Assembly (NCBI GenBank): GCA_003388505.1
Contig: QQVO01000064.1
Location: forward strand, 1-64,000
DNA from: Planctomycetota bacterium
GTDB lineage: Bacteria > Planctomycetota > Planctomycetia > Planctomycetales > Planctomycetaceae
Length of the DNA: 64,000 bases
Direction of reading: 5' to 3'
Positions within the stretch are counted from its first letter, which is position 1, and each line of letters begins with the position of its first letter. Under the pieces are notes generated by a model, which was given only the letters and a program-made list of their open reading frames with translations, had not been told where the DNA came from and ran no database searches. The position numbers and the translations under genes are program-made. Shown in pieces: positions 42,381-50,675 of the stretch.

Positions 42381-43532
42381 TTACGGACCTGCCTCACCCT
42401 CCAGAATCTCGCGCAACGGAACCTCGAACGCATCGGCCTGGCGCATGAACCCCAGGTCGGTTGGATGCGAGCTGTCGACGGTGCCTTCGTTGTCGTCGCC
42501 GAGCAGGTGTTCCCCTGCGAGGTAGTACAGTCCGGAGACTCCGTCATTGATCAGCTTCTGATACTCGGTCCTCAGCGCCTCGCGGCTCGTGTCGTTGCGG
42601 TCTCGTTTTCCCGGCAGCAGGAACGCATCGGAGTACGTTCGATCTTCGACGAGCAGAATCGGAGTGTCGGGTCGTTTTTCCCGCAGCAGCCTCACGAGCG
42701 GTCCGGTCCGTTCCGAGACCTGCGCCGCGCTCATGTTGGGCAAACAATCGATGACGTAGACGGCGGCATCGATCTCAGCCATCAGTTCGGCCACTTCGGG
42801 GTCCATCGTCCCGTTGCCGGAAAACCCGAGATTGACCACCGGTCGATCGAAGCGGCGGCCGAGAATGGCCGGATGACACATGCCGGGCCGCGATGCACAC
42901 GCACCGTGCGTGATCGACGTGCCGTAGAAGACAATCGGCCGTTCCCGTCCATCGTCGTAGGGAGGCGGCGTCATCAGAGAGGCGTCCTCCGGCAACCCGA
43001 TTTCGACAGACGTCACGCCGTTGTATAGCGGCAGATAGAGTGCGTACTCCCGCGTTCCGGCGGGAATTCCACCGACGAGTTGCACGCTCGTCGACTTGCC
43101 GGTCGGGGCCTTGTTGGCCAGCCACCGCCATTCCCCCGCATCGTCGCGGACGTAGAGATCGAGTCCGCTGACGCCGGTCGCCGGCATATGCGGCATCGCG
43201 AGTCGGTCCGAGGTCAGTGTCCAGGCAGCGTGAATCGTGGTGGCGTCGGTGACGAATCGGATCCGCATTCCGGCGGAATGCCGGCTGAGACCCCAGACAG
43301 CCCCGCGGACGACTCCTTCTGCTTCAGCCGGGAGACGATCGAACGGAGACTTGAGGTCGCTCCACTCCCGGCCTTCGACCGTGAGCAGGTTGACGTCATA
43401 CCACAGAGTCCCTTCGTCATCACGCCGCGCCTCGTCGGCCGGGATCGTTTCTCCCGCGACGGCAATCAACGAATGGCTCATCGCAGCGACAGCGACGGTC
43501 GTGAGGAGCAGTCTGGGGAGTATCAAACGCAT
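42381..43532 (-). CDS. Secreted SGNH/GDSL-family hydrolase
   Basis: A 383-residue protein with a signal peptide (MRLILPRLLLTTVAVAAMSH). Residues 25-180 form a beta-sandwich like that of SsfX3-type esterases; the SGNH domain follows with FYGTSITHG (nucleophile Ser), NLGFSGNGTMDPEV (Gly and Asn of the oxyanion hole), IDCLPNM and DSSHPTDLGF (Asp/His pair). Probable carbohydrate esterase acting outside the cytoplasm. GGAAGGA precedes ATG 43532, which rules out the much longer upstream open frame. Confidence 0.87.
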   Translation of the reverse strand: MRLILPRLLLTTVAVAAMSHSLIAVAGETIPADEARRDDEGTLWYDVNLLTVEGREWSDLKSPFDRLPAEAEGVVRGAVWGLSRHSAGMRIRFVTDATTIHAAWTLTSDRLAMPHMPATGVSGLDLYVRDDAGEWRWLANKAPTGKSTSVQLVGGIPAGTREYALYLPLYNGVTSVEIGLPEDASLMTPPPYDDGRERPIVFYGTSITHGACASRPGMCHPAILGRRFDRPVVNLGFSGNGTMDPEVAELMAEIDAAVYVIDCLPNMSAAQVSERTGPLVRLLREKRPDTPILLVEDRTYSDAFLLPGKRDRNDTSREALRTEYQKLINDGVSGLYYLAGEHLLGDDNEGTVDSSHPTDLGFMRQADAFEVPLREILEGEAGP

Positions 43533-43579
43533 TCTGGTAGTCCTTCCATTTTTCAGTTCACAGCAGCAATCACTGGCAG

Positions 43580-44680
43580 TCAGTCGGAGCGCACGTCGGC
43601 AGCGGGCGCGGTCGATGCGGCCGGCGTCTGGTGTTCCGCTTCCTCCCGCACCTCCGACACGCTGAGTCCCATCCGATTGAAACAGATCACGCCTGCCAGC
43701 GTCACGGGCACATACTGCGCCATGTGGAAGTAGATCGACGCCGCAAAGACGGTCTTCTGATCTTCGACAAAGAGCGAGAGCACGATCAGGAAGCAGACCT
43801 GGATCACGCCGAAGTAGCCTGGAGTTGAGGGGGCAGCGACGCCGAATGCAACCACACCGAGCAACACAGCCGAGACATGCCAGGGCAGATCGAGATGAAA
43901 GGCGCGGAGCGACAGGTAAACCAGAAGGCCGTTGAGCGCCCATTGGGCGAACGATGTGAGGAGAATTCCCGCGAGCAGGCGGCCTTGCTTGAGCGCCGCC
44001 AATCCCGCCGCGCCTGCTTCGAGAATCCCGGCAATCTTTCTCCGGACGGCTGCGGGCAGGATCGGAACGCTGTCCATGCACCATTCGGCGAAGTGGACGA
44101 AGGGCCGCGTCCAGATCAGATAGACCGCGACGCACGCCACGCCGAAGGCGGCCACGCCGGCGGCGACCATCGCCTTATTGCGCACGTCCGCCGCGACATC
44201 GGGCAGGAACATCGCACCGAGGCCAAAGATCGCGAGGATTGCAATCGCATCCAGGATTCGTTCCAGCGCGACGCTCGCCAGCACCGACACCTTCGACAGC
44301 CTGTGCCGGCTGGAGAATACAAACACGCGGACGAATTCACCGATCCGCGCCGGCAGCAGATTGTTGAATGCGAATCCGATGAGGATCGCGGGGAGCAGGT
44401 CGGCGATCGGACGGAACATTCCCAGCGGCGCGAGCAGCATCCGCCACCGCCACGCTTTGAGCCAGTAGAACACGAACAGCACGATCCACATCAGCGGCAG
44501 CGTGGAGACGTAATCCGCCTGCTGGAAGGCATCGCCGATCTGCTGGAAGACCTGGCGCGGATTCTCGTCCGCCGCCATCTGGCGGAAGGCCCAGTAGAGG
44601 CAACCCACGGTCACCGCGAGCCCGATCGCAAACTGGAAGCTCTTGCGCTTGTGCAGCGGAGGGCGTTCGCGATCGCTCAT
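43580..44680 (-). CDS. Lysylphosphatidylglycerol synthase TM-region / flippase-like membrane protein
   Basis: A 366-residue protein with about eight membrane helices. Family pointers: FVFYWLKAWRWRMLLAPLG, AFNNLLPARIGEFVRVF (the conserved N-x-L-P-x-R-x-G-E), SVALERILD and AAPSTPGYFGVIQ. Members of this group (LPG_synthase_TM) translocate or handle lipids without the catalytic domain. The C-terminal tail is disordered. 47 bases from the SGNH hydrolase gene, so possibly one transcript. Confidence 0.85.
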   Translation of the reverse strand: MSDRERPPLHKRKSFQFAIGLAVTVGCLYWAFRQMAADENPRQVFQQIGDAFQQADYVSTLPLMWIVLFVFYWLKAWRWRMLLAPLGMFRPIADLLPAILIGFAFNNLLPARIGEFVRVFVFSSRHRLSKVSVLASVALERILDAIAILAIFGLGAMFLPDVAADVRNKAMVAAGVAAFGVACVAVYLIWTRPFVHFAEWCMDSVPILPAAVRRKIAGILEAGAAGLAALKQGRLLAGILLTSFAQWALNGLLVYLSLRAFHLDLPWHVSAVLLGVVAFGVAAPSTPGYFGVIQVCFLIVLSLFVEDQKTVFAASIYFHMAQYVPVTLAGVICFNRMGLSVSEVREEAEHQTPAASTAPAADVRSD

Positions 44681-45012
44681 CGACTCAGTGCCCTGTCAGG
44701 GCTGTTATTGGGGTTGGCCGGACGACAGATTCGCACGAATCCCTGCGGGAATCGTACTCCCCTCAGAACCCCTCAACCCCAAACATCTGAATTGACGGAC
44801 CACTCAGGGTGTCAGGGAAGTGGCCGTGGAGTCAAGTTCCAGCGGCCAACGGGAGCGGATTACCTTGTGCCCAAACTTCCGTTCGGGCACATCCGGTGCG
44901 AGACGCGGTGTCATTTTCTGTCTGAACACGCCGCTTGGCCTCGAAGCGTTCCCGAACGGAAGTTTGGGAACGAGGAGTAGAACCGGACATACGCCAGATT
45001 TCTGCTGCCCTG
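44681..45012. other. Spacer holding a long inverted-repeat element
   Basis: No gene. It contains the element described at 44869-44972. Confidence 0.5.
44869..44972. repeat. Inverted-repeat element with 18-bp arms
   Basis: CCCAAACTTCCGTTCGGG at the left and CCCGAACGGAAGTTTGGG at the right are exact inverted repeats about 100 bases apart. The left arm plus GCACATCCG also occurs, slightly changed, at 27236-27265. The inner part has no coding potential. Confidence 0.75.
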
Positions 45013-45525
45013 CTAAAGATCCTTCACGCCGGCCAGCTTGTGCACGGCTTTCCATTCCGCAGCCGTAACCGGTTGAATCGACAGCCGGGATCCGCGCTGC
45101 AGGACCATCATTTTTGCGAGGGCCGTCTCGCTCTTCAGGTCGCCCCGCGTCACCAGTGCAGGAAAGGACTGAATCAACTTGACGTCGACCATGAACCAGG
45201 TCGGTTCGTCGGGATCGCTCTTCGGGTCGTAGTGATGATCGTCCGGGTCGAACGCGGTGTGATCGGGATATCCCTCCCGCACAACCTCCATCGTGCCGGC
45301 GATGCCCATCGGCTTGGAGTTGCTGTAGTAGAAGAAGACGCGGTCGCCCACGGCCACGTCGTCTCTCAGAAAGTTCCGCGCCTGATAGTTGCGCACTCCG
45401 TCCCAGAACGTCGTCTGCATCCGTTCCCCGGCGAGATCGTCGATCGAATACGAATTCGGTTCGGACTTGAACAGCCAGTAACGCCGGGAGGACTTCTTTT
45501 TCGTCGCCTTTTTCTTTGCTGCCAT
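45013..45525 (-). CDS. EVE-domain protein
   Basis: A 170-residue PUA-like EVE protein: YWLFKSEPNSYSIDDLAG, WDGVRNYQARNFLRD, DRVFFYYSNSKPMGIAGTMEVVRE, PTWFMVDVKLI and a final LSIQPVTAAEWKAVHKLAG. EVE domains bind modified bases in DNA or RNA. A Lys-rich N-terminal leader (MAAKKKATKKK) may help nucleic-acid contact. Stands alone after aspS on the same strand. Confidence 0.93.
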   Translation of the reverse strand: MAAKKKATKKKSSRRYWLFKSEPNSYSIDDLAGERMQTTFWDGVRNYQARNFLRDDVAVGDRVFFYYSNSKPMGIAGTMEVVREGYPDHTAFDPDDHHYDPKSDPDEPTWFMVDVKLIQSFPALVTRGDLKSETALAKMMVLQRGSRLSIQPVTAAEWKAVHKLAGVKDL

Positions 45526-45646
45526 CCGTAGATCCTTCCGTCGCGTCGGCCGAGTCCGATCAAACAGGTCCAGTGCCGTCGTCTGAGATCGAATTGATAC
45601 GAGTTCAGTGGAGAGGGTGAATCGGCACGTGAAAGGGGATGTCGGG

Positions 45647-47440
45647 TCACTCCACGACGCGGATCTGAAGGTCTCGGAGTTGGCGGTCGTCGACGGTCGA
45701 CGGGGCGCCGGTGAGCAGGTCCGACGCCCGCTGCGTTTTGGGAAAGGCGATGACGTCGCGGATGTTGTCATAGCCGCAGAACAGCATCACCCAGCGGTCG
45801 AGTCCCAGGGCGATGCCGCCATGCGGCGGCGCGCCGTAACGGAGCCCTTCGAGCAGAAATCCGAACCGTCGCTCTGCCTCTTCAGCGCTGATGTTGAGCA
45901 GGTCGAAGACCTTCTGCTGCACGGCCGCATCGTGAATACGAATGCTGCCGCTGGCCGCTTCGTAACCGTTGCAGACCAGGTCGTAGGAGAGGGCGCGGAC
46001 CTTGCCCGGGTCGGTTTCCAGCAGCGGGACGTCCTCCGGAACGACCGAGCAAAACGGGTGATGTTCAGCGTCCCACCGCTGTTCTTCCTCATTCCAGGTC
46101 ACGAGCGGAAAGTCGATGATCCAGCAGCACTGAATTTCGCTCGGGTCGTAAAGCTCTAGGTCCCTGCCGAGATGGTTCCGCAGCGCCGCCAGCGCCGCCG
46201 AGGAGACCTTGTCGGAGTCGGCGACGAACAACAGGAGATCGCCGTTTTCCCCGCCCAGCTTCTGGATGATCGACCGCTGTTGCTCTTCGCCAAAGAACTT
46301 GGCAATTGACGAATCGAGCTTGCCGTCTGTGACCTTGAAGTAGGCCAGACCCTTGGCGCCGTATTCTCCCACGAGATTCTTGAAGTCGTTGTCGAGAATC
46401 CTCCGGGAGTACTTGTCGGCCGCCCCCTTGGCGTTCAGTCCCCGCACGCGGCCGCCCGCAGCGATCGTGTTTTTGAAGACGCCGAAATCACAGTCGCCCG
46501 CCACCTCGGCGATGTCGACCAGTTCCATCCCGAAACGCATGTCGGGCTTGTCGCTGCCGAAGCGCTCCATCACGTCGTGATAGGTGTAGCGCGGCAGCGG
46601 CAGGGAGATTGACTCACCGCGAGCCGACTCAGCCATGGCGGCGACGAGGCCGTCGATCGTTTCGATCAGGTCGTCCCGTTCGATGAACGACATTTCGACG
46701 TCGATCTGCGTGAACTCCGGCTGCCGGTCGGCCCGCAGGTCTTCATCCCGGAAGCAGCGGGCGATCTGAAAGTACCGGTCGAAACCGGCCACCATCAGCA
46801 ACTGCTTGTACAACTGGGGAGACTGCGGCAGCGCATAGAACTCGCCATGATGCACCCGGCTCGGAACGAGATAGTCCCGCGCTCCTTCCGGCGTGCTGCG
46901 GCCGAGAATCGGCGTTTCGATGTCGAGGAAACCGAGTTCATCGAAATAGTCGCGGACCGCCTTCGTCAGACGGTGGCGGACCTGCATCGCCTGCTGCAGT
47001 TCCTGCCGGCGGAGGTCAATAAACCGGTGCTTGAGCCTGAGTTCCTCATTGGGGAGGTTCTGGCCGTCCGGTTCGAAAGGAGGCGTCTTGCTCTTGCTGA
47101 GGACGTCCAGCGCGGCGGCGTGGACCTCGATCTCGCCGGTCGGCAGTTTCGGGTTGGCCATGTCGTCCGGTCGGGCCGTCACTTCGCCGGAGACTTGAAT
47201 GACGTCTTCGTAGCGAAGCTGCCAGGCGGTCTTCTGGATGTCGCTGTCGTCGGCCAGATTGAACTTGATCTGCGTCCGGCCGTAGCGGTCGCGCAGATCG
47301 ATGAAGACGATTCCCTTGTGGTCGCGATACTTGTCGACCCAGCCGCACAGCGTGACGGTCTGTCCGGCGTCGGTCTTGCGAAGTTCACCGCAGTTATGGG
47401 TCCGCAGCACGAAGTTCTCTCCCGGGGCGGCCGGTTTCAC
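45647..47440 (-). CDS. aspS: Aspartyl-tRNA synthetase
   Basis: A 597-residue bacterial-type AspRS: OB-fold anticodon domain ([29 protein letters not shown], shown by its first part), class II motif 1 ([23 protein letters not shown]), motif 2 ([23 protein letters not shown] region), a GAD insertion at about 300-420, and motif 3 near [15 protein letters not shown]. Charges tRNA-Asp (possibly also tRNA-Asn in organisms using the transamidation route). No clear ribosome binding site; long leader upstream. Confidence 0.96.
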   Translation of the reverse strand: MKPAAPGENFVLRTHNCGELRKTDAGQTVTLCGWVDKYRDHKGIVFIDLRDRYGRTQIKFNLADDSDIQKTAWQLRYEDVIQVSGEVTARPDDMANPKLPTGEIEVHAAALDVLSKSKTPPFEPDGQNLPNEELRLKHRFIDLRRQELQQAMQVRHRLTKAVRDYFDELGFLDIETPILGRSTPEGARDYLVPSRVHHGEFYALPQSPQLYKQLLMVAGFDRYFQIARCFRDEDLRADRQPEFTQIDVEMSFIERDDLIETIDGLVAAMAESARGESISLPLPRYTYHDVMERFGSDKPDMRFGMELVDIAEVAGDCDFGVFKNTIAAGGRVRGLNAKGAADKYSRRILDNDFKNLVGEYGAKGLAYFKVTDGKLDSSIAKFFGEEQQRSIIQKLGGENGDLLLFVADSDKVSSAALAALRNHLGRDLELYDPSEIQCCWIIDFPLVTWNEEEQRWDAEHHPFCSVVPEDVPLLETDPGKVRALSYDLVCNGYEAASGSIRIHDAAVQQKVFDLLNISAEEAERRFGFLLEGLRYGAPPHGGIALGLDRWVMLFCGYDNIRDVIAFPKTQRASDLLTGAPSTVDDRQLRDLQIRVVE

Positions 47441-48162
47441 TCAGCCGTATCGATTCATTTTTGTTTCTGATGGTCCGCTTCGCCCTGTGCCGTGGGCACA
47501 CAGGCCCCGGAGATGCCGTCCAGCGGAAATGCATCAAATCCGGCTGTGGACGGTCCGCAACCAGGATTGCCCGCTGAGCGTGGACACGCGCACCACTCGT
47601 GCGGTGCGCGGGTGGGGGCTGGAAAAGCAAGATTATTGCGGGACGTCCGACAGGTCGCAACGATCGTCCGTGTCACGTTCCATGCGCGCGCAGGAGGGGA
47701 TTTCGGCGGCTGTTGGGCAACCGCCGTTTTTCTTACGCAGGACAGGTTGGAAATCTGTCGTTTACACACATCTCTCGATTCCCGATTGAGTGACTCTCCG
47801 AGAGATTCGAATGGAACGCGGATGACCACGGATGGGACCGATTTTCGCTGATTGCTGTCTTGCGTGTCGACGCCCTGTGCGCCTGAATCGATGCGACCTC
47901 GGCGCTGCCGCCTTTTCAGGAATTCCCCAAAAAATCCGTGCTGATCCGCCGAATCCGCGAAAATCTGTGTCCTGTTCGAGAATCCCCTGGGCCCGGTTTC
48001 TCGGCGCCGGGCCCAGCCGAGTTGTGTATGACTGATAGGGTCGGAAACCTGTCCAACGGGTGTGGATCGCTCCAGCCGGATAAGCGCAGGTCGTCATTTC
48101 GCCCTCAAGTGCAATCAAGACCGACCGCCCACTTCAACCACTGCGGGCATGCGATGACTCCC
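47441..48162. other. Structured spacer upstream of aspS
   Basis: 722 bases without a gene. Hairpins: CCTGTG-ccgtggg-CACACAGG near 47488, GCGCACC-actcgtgc-GGTGCGC near 47588, CGGCGG-ctgttgggcaa-CCGCCG followed by TTTTTCTT at about 47706-47735 (terminator-like on plus strand), and CTGGGCCCGG / CCGGGCCCAG near 47988-48016. A weak minus-strand promoter (TTGCGA at 47660, TAATCT at 47635) could serve aspS. Loose inverted repeats with ACGGATTTT-type units occur near 47815-47980. Confidence 0.45.
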
Positions 48163-50313
48163 TTACTTCGGAATCTCCATCTTGAGGTTTTCCACCAGGA
48201 ACGCCCATTGATCGGCCAGTTCCTCGATGATTTTGTCGGTCGGTTTGCCGCTGCCGTGGCCGGCCTTGGTCTCGATGCGAATCAGCACCGGCGCATCTCC
48301 TGCATGGGCGTGTTGCAGGGCCGCGGCAAACTTGAAGCTGTGACCGGGAACGACCCGGTCGTCGGTGTCGGCCGTGGAGATCAGCGTCGCAGGATAGCTC
48401 GTGCCCGGTTGGAGGTTGTGGTAGGGGGAGTAGGAGAAGAGCACTGCGAATTCTTCCGGGTCGTCGGCTGAGCCGTAGTCGTCGACCCAGTACCGGCCCG
48501 CCGTGAACTGGTGAAAACGCAGCATGTCCATCACTCCGACGGCGGGCAGACAGGCGCCGAATAACTCGGGCCGCTGCGTCATGCACGCGCCCACCAGCAG
48601 GCCGCCGTTGCTGCCTCCCTGAATCGCCAGCTTCTCAGGTCGCGTGTACCCGTTGTCGATCAGCCACTCCGCGGCCGCGATGAAGTCGTCAAACACGTTC
48701 TGCTTCAGCAGTTTCGTTCCTGCGCGATGCCACTCCTCCCCGTATTCGCCGCCGCCGCGGAGGTTCGGCATGGCGAACACGCCTCCCATTTCCATCCAGA
48801 GCAGCCGGCTGGTGGAAAACGACGGCGTGAGCGGAATGTTGAATCCCCCGTATCCGTACAGGAGCGTGGGATTTGATCCGTCGAGTTCGATCCCTTTGCG
48901 GTGCGCGATGAACATCGGCACGCGCGTGCCGTCCTTGCTTTCGTAGAATATCTGGTCGACCTGGTAATCGTCCGGGGAGAATTCCACGTCGGCTCGATTG
49001 AGCAGCGTCGTCTCGTTCGTCGCCAGGTCGTAGCGATACGTGCTGGGCGGCGTGGTAAAACTTGTGAAGGAAAAAAACGTCTCGCTGTCGGTTCTGCGGC
49101 CGCCGAAACCGGTCGCCGTGCCGATGCCGGGAAACTCGATGTTCCTCAGATGCCGTCCGTCCATCGCATGGATCGCCACTCGCGTGGCGGCGTCCTTCAG
49201 CGACTCCACCAGAAACAGGTTGCCGACCAGGGTGACGTCGGTGACCGCTTCCGTCCCCTGGGGGATCACTTCTTCATAAGGAGGTACGGCTGATCCGGCG
49301 TCGGCCGTTCGCGAATCGATGGCGATCACGCGCTTCAGCGGCGCGTCGAGATCGGTCTTGAAATAGAACACCGGACCGTCGTTGCCGATGAACGAAAACT
49401 CGTGCTCGAACGTGTCGATCAGCGGGACCGGCGCCGCGTACGGCTCATCGAGGTCCCGATAGAAGATGCGGTATTTGTCATCCGTTCCCTTGGAGACTGT
49501 GATGATCAGATACCGTCCGTCTTCGGTGACGGTGCAGTAGAATCCCCACTCCGGCTGGTCGGGCCGATGGAACACCAGCGCGTCGTCCGCCTGGTCGCGC
49601 CCCACCCGGTGGTAATAGACCTGCTGGTTCAGATTCAGGCTCTGGAAGTCGGCGCCCTCCTCCGGTTCGGGAAAGCGGCTGTAGAAGAATCCATTCCCGT
49701 CGGGCGTCCAGTCGGGTGTATTGAACTTGATCCAGCGGAGTTCGTCCTCCAGCACGCGGCCCGATTCGATCTCCATGATCCGCCAGACCCGCCAGTCGGA
49801 ACCGGCCTCCTGCACCCCATATGCGAGATAGCGACCGTCGTCGCTGAAGGAGAGGCCCGACAGCGCGACGGTGCCGTCGTCCGACCATTTGTTTGGATCG
49901 ATCAACACGCGCGGTTCGTCATCGAGCGAGTCCTGCACGTAGAGCACGTACTGGTTCTGGAGCCCGTCGTTCTTGTGGAAGTAATACCGGCCGCCCGCCT
50001 TGAACGGCGCGCCGTACTTCTCGAAGTCGAACAACTCGGTGAGACGATCTTTGATCGACTCTCGCTCCGGGATCTCTGCGAGATAGCCGAACGTCACCTC
50101 ATTCTGTTGTTCGACCCACTCGGCCACTTTTTCCGAGTTGCGGACGTCGTCTTCCAGCCAGCGGTACGGGTCGTGGACGCGTGTTCCGTGGTAGTCGTCG
50201 TAGTGTTCGACGCGTTCGCTCACAGGGTAAGTCAGCTTTCCGTCTGCGCCGGCTGCGACGACCGCCGAGCCAATCAGGAATATTCCAAGGACTGATAGCC
50301 AATCGTTTCGCAT
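48163..50313 (-). CDS. Prolyl oligopeptidase (S9A), exported
   Basis: A 716-residue serine peptidase with a signal peptide (LSVLGIFLIGSAVVAAGA). A seven-bladed propeller (about 90-430) precedes the alpha/beta-hydrolase domain with the nucleophile in IQGGSNGGLLVGA, the catalytic Asp in STADTDDRVVPGHS, and His in KAGHGSGK. Splits peptides up to about 30 residues after Pro. ATG 50313 fits the signal peptide; the longer open frame upstream is unrelated. Confidence 0.95.
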   Translation of the reverse strand: MRNDWLSVLGIFLIGSAVVAAGADGKLTYPVSERVEHYDDYHGTRVHDPYRWLEDDVRNSEKVAEWVEQQNEVTFGYLAEIPERESIKDRLTELFDFEKYGAPFKAGGRYYFHKNDGLQNQYVLYVQDSLDDEPRVLIDPNKWSDDGTVALSGLSFSDDGRYLAYGVQEAGSDWRVWRIMEIESGRVLEDELRWIKFNTPDWTPDGNGFFYSRFPEPEEGADFQSLNLNQQVYYHRVGRDQADDALVFHRPDQPEWGFYCTVTEDGRYLIITVSKGTDDKYRIFYRDLDEPYAAPVPLIDTFEHEFSFIGNDGPVFYFKTDLDAPLKRVIAIDSRTADAGSAVPPYEEVIPQGTEAVTDVTLVGNLFLVESLKDAATRVAIHAMDGRHLRNIEFPGIGTATGFGGRRTDSETFFSFTSFTTPPSTYRYDLATNETTLLNRADVEFSPDDYQVDQIFYESKDGTRVPMFIAHRKGIELDGSNPTLLYGYGGFNIPLTPSFSTSRLLWMEMGGVFAMPNLRGGGEYGEEWHRAGTKLLKQNVFDDFIAAAEWLIDNGYTRPEKLAIQGGSNGGLLVGACMTQRPELFGACLPAVGVMDMLRFHQFTAGRYWVDDYGSADDPEEFAVLFSYSPYHNLQPGTSYPATLISTADTDDRVVPGHSFKFAAALQHAHAGDAPVLIRIETKAGHGSGKPTDKIIEELADQWAFLVENLKMEIPK

Positions 50314-50408
50314 GGAGCCGGATGCCCTGTAAGGGCTCTGTTTTGAGGTTGGATGAACCACGAATCCGCACGAAACCCTACGGGATTCGTGCTTCCCTAC
50401 CAACCGGT

Positions 50409-50425
50409 TAGAGCAAATTGCTCTA
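50409..50425. promoter_or_regulatory. Perfect 17-bp palindrome upstream of oligopeptidase gene
   Basis: TAGAGCAA-A-TTGCTCTA, 96 bases before the oligopeptidase ATG. It may be a transcription-factor operator; no matching regulator is linked. Confidence 0.35.
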
Positions 50426-50602
50426 CCATGTGTCCGCGTCGAGCGGTGTTTGGACTGTTGAGGACGAGAATCCGCGAGACAGATCCCCAACACGGATTTG
50501 CAAAGCGCTATAACCCTCAAGTTCTTGATTGATAAACCACGGATCCCGGTTTGAGGCCGATACGAGGACAGTGCACTCAAGGAATGGCGGTATTGGACAA
50601 AA

Positions 50603-50633
50603 CAGGCCCGGTCTCCGGAAGAGACCGGGCCTG
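50603..50633 (-). terminator. Rho-independent terminator after prc
   Basis: A 13-base-pair stem CAGGCCCGGTCTC / GAGACCGGGCCTG with a five-base loop, followed on the minus strand by TTTTG. Lies about 45 bases after the protease stop codon. Confidence 0.9.
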
Positions 50634-50675
50634 GGCGAATTCGTCAAGCAGGCGCTTCCTCACCAGGAAACGGCG

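Noticed and set aside
43533-44135. N-terminal extension of the SGNH hydrolase to 584 residues
   Set aside because: Lies antisense-in-frame over the membrane protein gene; signal peptide and ribosome binding site fix the start at 43532.
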